DNA of 45,432 nt. Origin: RGIG3009 sp045595445. Its GTDB lineage: Bacteria; Bacillota; Clostridia; Oscillospirales; Acutalibacteraceae. Each line of letters starts with the position of its first letter. Within the stretch, counting starts at the first letter, position 1. Below are positions 31,438 through 39,449 of this stretch, one piece after another. The translations under genes were made by a program, and so were the position numbers. Under the pieces are notes generated by a model. It searched no databases, was not told the origin of the DNA, and worked only from the letters and a program-made list of their open reading frames with translations. The stretch is from positions 1-45,432 of the forward strand of contig JAZOAK010000051.1 of assembly GCA_045595445.1 (NCBI GenBank). Reading direction: 5' to 3'.

Positions 31438-33420
31438 CTATTTTTGCGCAGTACGTGCGCGCTCTCTTTCTAATAAATAGGCATCGATCGCCTTATGAAG
31501 CAAAGCGATTGCCGTTTCCAAATCGGTAGCCTTCAAATAAGCCCCTGCCATCGTTTGATGGCCGCCACCGCCAACTGCTTCCATAATCAACTGAACGTTG
31601 ATTTCGCCGTATGAACGGGCAGAAATATTCACACCGCCGTTTTCAGAGAATAAAACGAACGAGGCTTCCACCTCTTTGACACTGAGCAATTCGTCTGCTG
31701 CCTGCGATGCCGCAATACGCATGCCGGTTCCGCCGGAATCGGCAGAGGCAATAGCCATGCCATGATACGAGTTTGCAGACGAAACGATTTCTGCTTTGCG
31801 CTGATATACCGTCATATCCTCCGAAAACATCCGCTTGACTTCTACCGTATCCGCACCGAGTTTGCGTAAATATGCCGCCGCTTCAAACGTGCGAACGCCG
31901 GCCTTCATCACAAAATGCCGCGTATCCAGCATAATACCGGCAAGCAGTGCTTCTGCTTCAAGACGTGACACCGTTACACCGTTCATATACTGCAATATCT
32001 CCGCTACCATTTCCGAAGCGGAACTGGCATACGGTTCGTGATAAAACAGCACTGCATCATCAATATGATCCACCGTTTTTCTGTGGTGATCAATTACTGC
32101 AACCGTTTCCACTTGATGGTACAATTCCGGTAAATCTAACCGCTCGGATTGGTGAATATCCGTAATGATCAACAGCGTATTGGGGCTAACCGTCGAAAGC
32201 GCGTCTTTTATTTCAAGAAAGAAGTCACCTTTTCCTTGGGCGCGATAATACTCAACTAAGGCGTTTGCCAACGTCGTTTCGGGATCATATACGGTATATG
32301 CCGTTTTTCCCATGTTGCGACACGCGGCCGTCAGCGCAACGGCAGAACCCAAGCAATCCAAATCGGAATACCGATGCCCCATTGTGAGCACCACATCGCT
32401 ATCCGCGATCATCTGCTGTAACGCGGATGCGATCACGCGCGAACGCACTTTGGTACGTTTTTCCACACTTTTGGACAAACCACCGTAAAAATCAAATCCG
32501 TTCTTTGTTTTGACAACCGCCTGATCACCGCCACGACCAAGTGCCATGTCCAAAGTTTGTCGTGCCTGCAAGTCGGCATCACACAGTGTTTTGCCGCGAC
32601 CAACGCCGATTGACAACGTCAGACTGATGTTGTCTGCTGTGGGAATAGCACGCACCGTGTCAAGAATATCAAAACGATCGTTTTGCATGATATCCAAATA
32701 CCGCTGTTCGATCAGAATCATAAACCGATCAGAACCGTTTTTACGGAACAAACCGGCATGTGCATTCGCCCAATTCTCTATGAGAATATCAACCTGAGAA
32801 AACAACTGTGCGCGTTCACTATCTCGGAGATTTTTCATCACTTCATCGCTGTTATCCAAATATAAGGACAAGACAACAGGACGGCTAAGTTCATATTCCG
32901 AAGCAATATGAGTAAGTTCGGTATGATCAAAGCAATACAACGCATACGTTGCTTCATCGTGCACACGAAGCTTGCTGATATATACCGCATATGTGCTGTT
33001 ACCGCATACGACCTGCGACAATACCCGCCCTGCCAATTGACCGGCGGAAAGATTGGTAAATACTTCATTCAAAGACAGACCTAAAGAATCGTTACTGCGA
33101 AGCACTTCGCGGCGGAAGAGGTCGTTATACCAGACGATCTCGCTACTGTCGGATACCACCACAATCGGTATCGGCGTATTTTCTAACGCCGTACGGTCTT
33201 GCTGATTGAGATGATCGGTAATCCCCGCTAAATACCGGCGAATATCTTTTCTAAGATACCCTAAACGCCAAACACCATAGCACCATACCGGTACCGACAC
33301 GGTCGCCGCAACGAGGAATACGGTACGGTTAAAGAAAAATAGCAATACGAGCAGGAGAAGTGACAACAAACCAAACAGCATCACGATTGGTGATACTGAC
33401 CAAACGGTTTTCCGTTTCAT
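31438..33420 (-). CDS. gdpP: Cyclic-di-AMP phosphodiesterase GdpP
   Basis: Membrane c-di-AMP phosphodiesterase controlling potassium, osmotic and cell-wall homeostasis. It has two N-terminal membrane helices (about 10-55), a PAS-like domain (about 75-165), a degenerate GGDEF domain (about 170-300; GRGGDQAVV) and DHH/DHHA1 catalytic domains. Metal motifs are MGHRYSDLDCLGSA (about 345), VIDHHRK (about 443) and GGGGHQTMAG (about 613). I use ATG 33420, nine bases after AAAGGAG, instead of in-frame upstream codons overlapping rnj; this gives 660 residues, the family norm. It lies 17 bases after rnj and 16 before rplI. Confidence 0.95.
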   Translation of the reverse strand: MKRKTVWSVSPIVMLFGLLSLLLLVLLFFFNRTVFLVAATVSVPVWCYGVWRLGYLRKDIRRYLAGITDHLNQQDRTALENTPIPIVVVSDSSEIVWYNDLFRREVLRSNDSLGLSLNEVFTNLSAGQLAGRVLSQVVCGNSTYAVYISKLRVHDEATYALYCFDHTELTHIASEYELSRPVVLSLYLDNSDEVMKNLRDSERAQLFSQVDILIENWANAHAGLFRKNGSDRFMILIEQRYLDIMQNDRFDILDTVRAIPTADNISLTLSIGVGRGKTLCDADLQARQTLDMALGRGGDQAVVKTKNGFDFYGGLSKSVEKRTKVRSRVIASALQQMIADSDVVLTMGHRYSDLDCLGSAVALTAACRNMGKTAYTVYDPETTLANALVEYYRAQGKGDFFLEIKDALSTVSPNTLLIITDIHQSERLDLPELYHQVETVAVIDHHRKTVDHIDDAVLFYHEPYASSASEMVAEILQYMNGVTVSRLEAEALLAGIMLDTRHFVMKAGVRTFEAAAYLRKLGADTVEVKRMFSEDMTVYQRKAEIVSSANSYHGMAIASADSGGTGMRIAASQAADELLSVKEVEASFVLFSENGGVNISARSYGEINVQLIMEAVGGGGHQTMAGAYLKATDLETAIALLHKAIDAYLLERERARTAQK

Positions 33421-33437
33421 TTCCCCCACTCCTTTCA

Positions 33438-35267
33438 TCAATTTTCCATGATAATGGGCAAGATCATGGGACTGCGCTTCGTTTTTTGGAAAAGCATACG
33501 AGACAGTTCATCACGCACGCGTGATTTCATAGTCGACCAATCGTGTGTGTGACGCTGACAACACTCTTCCAACACACGGCGCGCGATCGCCCTTGCCTCT
33601 TCCATTAACGCTTCCGCTTCCCGCACGTAGACAAAACCGCGGGACACCAGATCCGGACCGGATACGATCTGACCATTAATCGGATCGATCGTTGCAACGA
33701 CAACAATCAAACCATCCTGCGCCAAATGTTTGCGGTCACGCAATACAATACTGCCGACGTCGCCGATCCCTAAACCGTCCACCAGCGTGCGACCGGCGGG
33801 CACCGAACCAACCACCGACATTTTATCGGGTGTGAGTTCGATTACTTTGCCGAGATCGGTTACCAGTACGTTTTTCGCTGACATTCCCATGCTCTTGGCG
33901 AGTTGTGCATGCTTTTGCAGGTGTTTGTGTTCGCCATGCACCGGAATGAAGAACTTCGGTTTGGTAATACCTTGAATGATTTTGAGTTCTTCCTGACAAG
34001 CGTGACCGGAAACGTGTACGTCGTACATTTTCTCATACACAACGTCACAGCCTCGTTTCATCAGCTCGTTCACAACTTTGCCGACCGTTTTTTCGTTGCC
34101 CGGAATCGGTGTGGCGGAAATGATAATATAATCATCCGGTCCGACATCCACCTGGCGATGATCGGAGAATGCCATACGTGCCAATGCTGACATGGGCTCA
34201 CCTTGGCTACCGGTGGTGATGATGGTCATCTTTTCTTTCGGATATCGATTGATCATATCAATATCCACCAGAATCCCTTCCGGCATGGTAAGGTATTTCA
34301 GTTCGTGCGCGATAGTAACGTTATTGATCATACTGCGACCCGAAATGGCAACCTTACGACCATCTTTGGCAGCGGCATCAATAATTTGCTGTATACGCGG
34401 CAGGTTAGAGGAAAACGTCGCAATGATAATGCGTTTATTTTCCGCCTTTTTGAACAGAGCACTGAAACTTTCCCCCACCACGCGCTCGCTGGCGGTATAG
34501 CCGGGGCGTTCCGCGTTGGTAGAATCCGCCATCAAGGCCAAAACGCCTTCTTTGCCGAGTTCACCAAGACGAGGTAAATCGATCATCTGCCCCATAATGG
34601 GAGTACAATCGATCTTGAAGTCGCCGGTGTGCACAACGTAACCGATAGGTGTCTTAATACCAAGACCCACCGCATCCGGAATGGAATGGTTAACGTTGAT
34701 AAATTCAACCGAAACGTCACCAAAATGAACAATATCACCGGGTTTTACCACGTGCAGCGGCACTTTCCCCGATAAGCCGTGCTCTTTCAGTTTGGAATCG
34801 ATCAATGCGATCGTCAGTTTTGTCGCATAGATCGGGAAAATCATCTGTTTGAGAAGATAAGGCAAAGCACCAATATGATCTTCATGTCCGTGGGTAATCA
34901 CAATACCGCGAATTTGATCGCGACACTTTTCCACATGCGTAAAATCCGGAAGAACGATGTCCACGCCAAGCAGATCTTCGTCCGGAAAAGCCATACCGCA
35001 ATCGATCAGAAAAGAATCGTTACCGTATTCAAAGAGCGTCATGTTCTTACCGATCTCATTTAAGCCGCCAAGCATGGTAATGTGAACGGGATGCGTAGGC
35101 TTGGACGTCGGCATCTTCGGTTGTGTGCGTTTGGTATTATAGCGACGCGTCGTTTGACGGGTCGGTTTCTTTTCCTCGTGATTAACCGCCGTTTTTGTGT
35201 TGCGCGGCTTACGCACACCGTTTTTCGGTGTAGCAGAAGTTTGTCGTTTTGCTTGTTCTGTTGCCAT
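33438..35267 (-). CDS. rnj: Ribonuclease J
   Basis: Dual endo/5'-exoribonuclease of the metallo-beta-lactamase/beta-CASP family, central to RNA decay and maturation in Firmicutes. The core starts at HITMLGGLNEIGKNMTLFEY (about 63); metal motif THGHEDHIGALPYL (about 121), then NVNHSIPDAVG, HTGDFKID and the beta-CASP domain with ITTGSQGEPMSALARMA, and VHVSGHA. The 60 N-terminal residues are Lys/Arg/Thr-rich and probably disordered, as in many clostridial forms. The ATG has GGAGG five bases upstream. It is the first gene of the seven-gene operon running to ftsH, behind a strong promoter and a 130-base leader. Confidence 0.96.
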   Translation of the reverse strand: MATEQAKRQTSATPKNGVRKPRNTKTAVNHEEKKPTRQTTRRYNTKRTQPKMPTSKPTHPVHITMLGGLNEIGKNMTLFEYGNDSFLIDCGMAFPDEDLLGVDIVLPDFTHVEKCRDQIRGIVITHGHEDHIGALPYLLKQMIFPIYATKLTIALIDSKLKEHGLSGKVPLHVVKPGDIVHFGDVSVEFINVNHSIPDAVGLGIKTPIGYVVHTGDFKIDCTPIMGQMIDLPRLGELGKEGVLALMADSTNAERPGYTASERVVGESFSALFKKAENKRIIIATFSSNLPRIQQIIDAAAKDGRKVAISGRSMINNVTIAHELKYLTMPEGILVDIDMINRYPKEKMTIITTGSQGEPMSALARMAFSDHRQVDVGPDDYIIISATPIPGNEKTVGKVVNELMKRGCDVVYEKMYDVHVSGHACQEELKIIQGITKPKFFIPVHGEHKHLQKHAQLAKSMGMSAKNVLVTDLGKVIELTPDKMSVVGSVPAGRTLVDGLGIGDVGSIVLRDRKHLAQDGLIVVVATIDPINGQIVSGPDLVSRGFVYVREAEALMEEARAIARRVLEECCQRHTHDWSTMKSRVRDELSRMLFQKTKRSPMILPIIMEN

Positions 35268-35398
35268 AAAATCCTCCGTTTCTTAAAATCAGGTAAAATC
35301 GAAATTAAGCCCCACTGCATCTGTGAGGCCGTGATAAGCAATATAGTCCGAACACATCAAAAAAAGGGATTGCGCTAACCGATCACATTGTTAGTTAT

Positions 35399-35428
35399 AT
35401 TTTACCTTATTCACACACGCTTTGTCAA
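35399..35428 (-). promoter_or_regulatory. Strong promoter of the rnj-gdpP-rplI-dnaB-tilS-hpt-ftsH operon
   Basis: On the minus strand: consensus TTGACA (35423-35428), 18-bp spacer, TAAAAT (35399-35404). The leader to the rnj start is about 125 bases and contains a 22-codon frame (35289-35357) without a clear ribosome site. Confidence 0.7.
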
Positions 35429-35460
35429 GTAAAGTATAGGGTGATCTTCTATAATTAGAC

Positions 35461-35489
35461 TTGCAGTACAGAATTTTTTTTGATACAAT
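35461..35489 (+). promoter_or_regulatory. Promoter of rnhA
   Basis: TTGCAG (35461-35466), 17-bp spacer, TACAAT (35484-35489); the start of transcription would be about 27 bases before the ATG. Confidence 0.6.
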
Positions 35490-35522
35490 ACAAGTACAAC
35501 CTGCCAAAAGCGAGGAATATGC

Positions 35523-35960
35523 ATGAAAAAAGTGGAATTGTTTACCGATGGTGCCTGTTCGGGAAATCCTGGTGCCGGCGGTTGGGCGGCTATCTTACGG
35601 TACGGCACACATGAAAAAGAATTGTGCGGCGGCGAAGAACGCACCACCAACAACCGTATGGAACTCACAGCGGTAATCGAGGGACTTAAAGCGCTTAACG
35701 AACGCTGTGAAGTACACATCACAACGGATTCTCAATACGTTGTTAACGGCATTGAGAAAGGCTGGGCAGCAAACTGGAAGAAAAACGGATGGCGCAAGGC
35801 AGACAAGAAGCCCGCTCTTAACGCCGATTTGTGGGATACGCTGTTAAGCCTTATTGCTTTACACGACGTTATTTTCCACTGGGTACACGGACATCAAGGA
35901 CATCCGGAAAATGAGCGTTGTGATGCCCTTGCTGTTGCACAATATCAACTGTTAACATAA
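35523..35960 (+). CDS. rnhA: Ribonuclease HI
   Basis: Degrades RNA in RNA-DNA hybrids. It is 145 residues, the standard bacterial type. The carboxylate residues are visible: Asp in LFTDGACSGNPGAGGWA, Glu in NNRMELTAVIEGL, Asp in HITTDSQYVVNGI, and the last Asp in NERCDALA; His is in WVHGHQGHPENE. The basic protrusion (NWKKNGWRKADKKP) that grips the hybrid is present. The ATG at 35523 has GAGGA upstream. It is a single-gene unit with its own promoter, divergent from rnj and convergent with tyrS. Confidence 0.97.
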   Translation: MKKVELFTDGACSGNPGAGGWAAILRYGTHEKELCGGEERTTNNRMELTAVIEGLKALNERCEVHITTDSQYVVNGIEKGWAANWKKNGWRKADKKPALNADLWDTLLSLIALHDVIFHWVHGHQGHPENERCDALAVAQYQLLT

Positions 35961-35986
35961 AAAAGCCGGTCAGTCGACCGGCTTTT
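35959..35986. terminator. Bidirectional terminator between rnhA and tyrS
   Basis: AAAAAGCCGGTC, loop AGTC, GACCGGCTTTTT: a perfect 12-bp stem with T runs on both strands between convergent stop codons. Confidence 0.92.
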
Positions 35987-35988
35987 TA

Positions 35989-37215
35989 TTATTCAATAAT
36001 GGCTTTATGGAATACTTTTTTACCTTTGCGAATTTTAAGACCCGATTTCAGATCATCTGCGGTATACGCAGTAGCAATATTGTCCACCTTAACATCGTTG
36101 ACTAACACACCGCCCTGCTGTACCAAGCGACGCGCTTCGCTCTTAGAGGGAAGCAGTTCACATTTGAGAAGCAGGTCCAGAATGCCAATAGAGCCGTCGG
36201 TTAAGTCTGCATCGGTCAGCGTGGTAGTAGGCATATTGGAATCATCTGCACCACCTGCAAACAGCGCTTGTGATGCCGTGCGGGCTTTTTCCGCTTCCTC
36301 TTTGCCGTGAACAAGCGTAGTCAGCTCATATGCCAAAATATCCTTTGCCTTGTTTAGCTCTGCGCCCTCCCACTTATCCATCGCGTCGATTTCTTCAAGC
36401 GGGATAAACGTCAGCATACGAATGCATTTCAACACGTCCTGATCGCCTACGTTGCGCCAATACTGATAAAATTCAAACGGTGTCGTTTTGTTGGGATCCA
36501 ACCATACAGCACCGTTGGCGGTCTTGCCCATCTTCTTACCCTCGGAGTTCATAAGCAGGGTAATGGTCATGGCATAGGCATCCTTACCGAGTTTACGACG
36601 GATAAGCTCCGTACCGCCCAGCATATTGGACCACTGATCGTCGCCGCCAAACTGCATATTACAATCGTATTCCTTGAACAAATGGTAGAAATCGTACGAT
36701 TGCATGATCATATAGTTAAATTCCAAGAAGGACAAGCCTTTTTCCATGCGTTGTTTATAACATTCGGCACGCAGCATATTGTTGACCGAAAAGCAAGCAC
36801 CGACTTCACGCAAGAGATCAACATAGTTAAGCTTCAAAAGCCAATCAGCATTATTGACCGCAATTGCGCCGTTTTCGCCCTCAAAATCGATGAATTTTTC
36901 CATCTGCTTTTTGAAGCATTCGCAGTTGTGCTCGATGGTTTCGGGGCTCATCATGGAACGCATATCGCTTCTTCCGGACGGATCACCAATATATCCGGTA
37001 CCGCCGCCGAGCAGGACAACCGGACGGTTGCCCGCCATTTGCAATCGTTTCATGAGGCACAGTGCCATAAAATGACCGACATGAAGCGAATCCGCTGTCG
37101 GATCAAATCCAATATAAAACCGCGCCTTACCGTTGTTAACGAGTTCGCGAATTTCACTCTCGTCCGTAACCTGTGCAATAAGACCTCTTGCTACCAATTC
37201 TTCGTAGATTTTCAT
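35989..37215 (-). CDS. tyrS: Tyrosyl-tRNA synthetase
   Basis: Class I aminoacyl-tRNA synthetase charging tRNA-Tyr. The HIGH-like motif reads SLHVGHFMAL (about 46), preceded by FYIGFDPTAD. Tyrosine-specific residues occur in YDFYHLFKEYDCNMQFGGDDQW. The KMSKS loop is KMGKTANGAVW (about 228), a common TyrS variant. A C-terminal S4 RNA-binding domain (SKSEARRLVQQGGVLVNDVKV in part) ends the protein. ATG 37215 has AAGGAG six bases upstream; an in-frame TTG 15 bases earlier overlaps that site and is rejected. Expression is controlled by the tyrosine T-box upstream. Confidence 0.97.
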   Translation of the reverse strand: MKIYEELVARGLIAQVTDESEIRELVNNGKARFYIGFDPTADSLHVGHFMALCLMKRLQMAGNRPVVLLGGGTGYIGDPSGRSDMRSMMSPETIEHNCECFKKQMEKFIDFEGENGAIAVNNADWLLKLNYVDLLREVGACFSVNNMLRAECYKQRMEKGLSFLEFNYMIMQSYDFYHLFKEYDCNMQFGGDDQWSNMLGGTELIRRKLGKDAYAMTITLLMNSEGKKMGKTANGAVWLDPNKTTPFEFYQYWRNVGDQDVLKCIRMLTFIPLEEIDAMDKWEGAELNKAKDILAYELTTLVHGKEEAEKARTASQALFAGGADDSNMPTTTLTDADLTDGSIGILDLLLKCELLPSKSEARRLVQQGGVLVNDVKVDNIATAYTADDLKSGLKIRKGKKVFHKAIIE

Positions 37216-37232
37216 AGTTTTCTCCTTCAAAT

Positions 37233-37490
37233 ATAAAACCCTCTGCAGCCGAAGCTACAGAGGGCAAATAATGCGGTACCACCTCTGAACAGACGGTTTT
37301 CACAAACCGTCCCTCACGGAGTGCCAAGGGCACTCACACGCTGTAACGGGCGCTCCCGTCATACCCTACTTTCAAGTTCAGGCAGCCACTCCGGAGTGTA
37401 TTCGCACGAAACCTTTGCATTCTTGCACCAACCGAATGCTCTCTTAAAAAGGTCAGCCGTGTTACTTCTCTCCTTCTTTGTGTTTCACCG
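37233..37490 (-). promoter_or_regulatory. Tyrosine T-box riboswitch (tyrS leader)
   Basis: The minus strand carries the T-box core GAGGTGGTACCGCAT (about 37271-37285), including the UGGU that pairs with the uncharged tRNA NCCA end. A terminator follows, CCCTCTGTAGC, 4-base loop, GCTGCAGAGGG plus TTTT (37236-37264). Upstream is stem I, with the AGTA bulge (37464-37467) and a distal GGTGCAAG. The specifier triplet after GAA is TAC (37398-37400), a tyrosine codon, matching the gene behind it. Uncharged tRNA-Tyr should stabilise the antiterminator and turn tyrS on. Confidence 0.95.
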
Positions 37491-37496
37491 TCTATG

Positions 37497-37525
37497 AGTA
37501 TACCAAAAGATTTTGAAAAAGTAAA
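37497..37525 (-). promoter_or_regulatory. Promoter of the T-box-tyrS unit
   Basis: On the minus strand: TTTACT (37520-37525), 17-bp spacer ending in TGG, TATACT (37497-37502). The extended -10 element is TGGTATACT. Confidence 0.7.
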
Positions 37526-37528
37526 GAG

Positions 37529-38344
37529 TTATTTGCTCTCATTTTTCAAAGCGGATAATATACAAGCGGCACTTTCCAACACAAGATCGGGGCGATCCGG
37601 GGATTCGTCCAAAATCTCCTGTGTCGTTTCACCACTCATCACCAAAACCGCCAAAATGCCGGCGTTCAACCCGCTCTTCACATCCGTATAAATACGATCG
37701 CCAACCATAGCGGTATGTGCGGCATCAATGCCGGTCCGCTCCATAGCCAGTTGCGGCATCAGCGGGGACGGCTTGCCCACCGAAAGCGGGCGTCGTTTCG
37801 ATACGTTATACAACATATCACAGATGCTGCCGCAATCCGGTACGCTACCAAACGAAGTGGGACAAACGTAATCCAAATTAGTGGCAATATACGGAATGTC
37901 GGGACGCGTATGCAGTAATTTGGAAACGTCATAGAGTTTTTGAAAGGTAAGTTCCGTGTCGTTCCCCATGATGATGCAATCCGTTTTTTCGAGCTCATCG
38001 GTCACGACGAACCCTTCGCGCCGCAGTTCCTCTTTTAAGGATTCTGTACCGCAAACGTAGAGTCGGGCATCGGCATGATGCAGTTTCAGATAATACGCTA
38101 CCGCCTGTGTTGACGTTAGAAAGTCATCATACTCAGCTGTGATGCCCAGTTTCCCCAACTTGACAATATAATCTTTCACGCTTTTGGAAGAATTGTTTGT
38201 CACGAATAAATACCGCCTTCCGCTCTCGCGGATCACACGCAACAGTTCTATTGTGAAATCGTACAAGTCGTTTTCCAAATACAGCGTACCATCCATATCA
38301 AACAAAAACAACTGTGTGTTCCGAATACGATCCTCAGCCGTCAT
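37529..38344 (-). CDS. HAD-IIA family sugar-phosphatase-like hydrolase (NagD/AraL type)
   Basis: A 271-residue cytosolic phosphatase. HAD motif I is FLFDMDGTLYLEN (nucleophile Asp 16 and acid Asp 18), motif II FVTNNSSKS, motif III Lys in LSVGKPSPLM and motif IV MVGDRIYTDVKSGLNAG. The cap between motifs II and III is of the C2a type (YVCGTESLKEELRREGF), which defines HAD-IIA enzymes such as NagD, AraL and YutF. The substrate is probably a small phosphorylated sugar or metabolite but cannot be named. The ATG has GAGGTGA upstream. Its stop codon lies just behind the tyrS promoter; it has its own promoter at 38386-38414. Confidence 0.9.
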   Translation of the reverse strand: MTAEDRIRNTQLFLFDMDGTLYLENDLYDFTIELLRVIRESGRRYLFVTNNSSKSVKDYIVKLGKLGITAEYDDFLTSTQAVAYYLKLHHADARLYVCGTESLKEELRREGFVVTDELEKTDCIIMGNDTELTFQKLYDVSKLLHTRPDIPYIATNLDYVCPTSFGSVPDCGSICDMLYNVSKRRPLSVGKPSPLMPQLAMERTGIDAAHTAMVGDRIYTDVKSGLNAGILAVLVMSGETTQEILDESPDRPDLVLESAACILSALKNESK

Positions 38345-38385
38345 ACTATCACCTCATGCTAAATAAATCGTTTTGCAGTGCTACA

Positions 38386-38414
38386 AGCATACCATTAAAG
38401 TAATTTAGTGTCAA
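38386..38414 (-). promoter_or_regulatory. Promoter of the HAD phosphatase gene
   Basis: On the minus strand: perfect TTGACA (38409-38414), 17-bp spacer ending in TGG, TATGCT (38386-38391). Confidence 0.7.
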
Positions 38415-38430
38415 GGCGGTAAGAAAAGAT

Positions 38431-38458
38431 TTGCACTATCCCGAAAATATGGTATACT
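38431..38458 (+). promoter_or_regulatory. Promoter of the PAP2 phosphatase gene
   Basis: TTGCAC (38431-38436), 16-bp spacer ending in TGG, TATACT (38453-38458), an extended -10. Confidence 0.7.
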
Positions 38459-38490
38459 GTATAACATGTCACATTAGGAAGGGGCTTACT

Positions 38491-39420
38491 ATGTCGTTTT
38501 TATACGCGTTGGAATCCATTCGAAATTCCGTGTTTGATGTCTTTTTCTCCATCATTACGCTGTGCGGTGAAGAAACCATCTTTATGGCGGTCGGCATGAT
38601 CGTATTTTGGTGTGTTAATAAATACCAAGGATACTTTTTGTTGTCCATCGGCTTTTTGGGCACCGTTATCAACCAGTTTTTGAAAATGCTGTTCCGCATC
38701 CCTCGTCCATGGGTGCGTGATCCTAACTTTACCATCGTGTCATCCGCAGAAGATGCAGCCGCCGGGTATTCCTTCCCGAGCGGGCACACGCAGACCTCCG
38801 TGGGATTGTTCGGTGGCGTTGCTCGTTGGAACAAAAACACCGCACTACGTATTGCCATGATCGCACTCTGCGTGTTAGTGCCGTTTTCTCGTATGTATCT
38901 CGGTGTTCACACACCGGCAGACGTTCTCGTTTCCATTGCGATCGCTCTTGTGTTGCTGTTTGTGGGTTATCCGCTCTTCAAAAAAGCAGAGAACTCACCC
39001 AAAACGATGTATCTCATTTTGCTTGCAATGACAGCGTTCGTGCTAACCTTCTTATGTTTCGTTTGCTTTTATCCGTTCCCTGCCGAAGTATATAGCGAGC
39101 AAGCCATTCACAATCTGGAATCGGCACAGAAGAATGCATTCACCTTGGCAGGGTGCGCATTCGGTCTGATTCTCGTCTACACGGTCGACCTTAAATATAC
39201 CCACTTCGATACAAAAGCCGTGTGGTGGGCTCAGCTGCTCAAAATCGTGGGCGGCCTCGCTACGGTGTTGATCGTAAAAGAACTGCTTCGCGCCCCGCTG
39301 GACGCGTTGTTGAACGGTGCGCTAATTTCTCGCAGCATCCGTTATTTCCTCATGGTTGTGGTCGGCGGTGTACTGTGGCCGATGACCTTCAAACAGTTTT
39401 CAAAACTTGGTAAAAAATGA
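38491..39420 (+). CDS. PAP2-superfamily membrane phosphatase
   Basis: A 309-residue polytopic membrane protein. All three PAP2 catalytic motifs are present: K-x6-RP in KMLFRIPRPW (about 65-74), PSGHT (about 95-99) and SRMYLGVHTPADV (about 132-144). Members dephosphorylate lipid phosphates such as undecaprenyl or phosphatidylglycerol phosphate on the outer face of the membrane. The C-terminal half adds four or five hydrophobic helices of unknown role, an architecture seen in clostridial homologues. I start at ATG 38491, six bases after AGGAAGGGG; an in-frame ATG at 38431 lies in the promoter and is rejected. It is a single-gene unit. Confidence 0.9.
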   Translation: MSFLYALESIRNSVFDVFFSIITLCGEETIFMAVGMIVFWCVNKYQGYFLLSIGFLGTVINQFLKMLFRIPRPWVRDPNFTIVSSAEDAAAGYSFPSGHTQTSVGLFGGVARWNKNTALRIAMIALCVLVPFSRMYLGVHTPADVLVSIAIALVLLFVGYPLFKKAENSPKTMYLILLAMTAFVLTFLCFVCFYPFPAEVYSEQAIHNLESAQKNAFTLAGCAFGLILVYTVDLKYTHFDTKAVWWAQLLKIVGGLATVLIVKELLRAPLDALLNGALISRSIRYFLMVVVGGVLWPMTFKQFSKLGKK

Positions 39421-39421
39421 A

Positions 39422-39447
39422 AAAGGGTCAGCGATCGCTGACCCTTT
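39422..39447. terminator. Bidirectional terminator between PAP2 and SGNH genes
   Basis: A 26-bp perfect palindrome AAAGGGTCAGCGATCGCTGACCCTTT in GC-core/T-run form lies between the two convergent stop codons. Confidence 0.85.
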
Positions 39448-39449
39448 AT

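Noticed and set aside
38431..38490. Longer N-terminus for the PAP2 phosphatase starting at 38431
   Set aside because: The extension coincides with the -35 and -10 elements and lacks a ribosome site; ATG 38491 has a good one.
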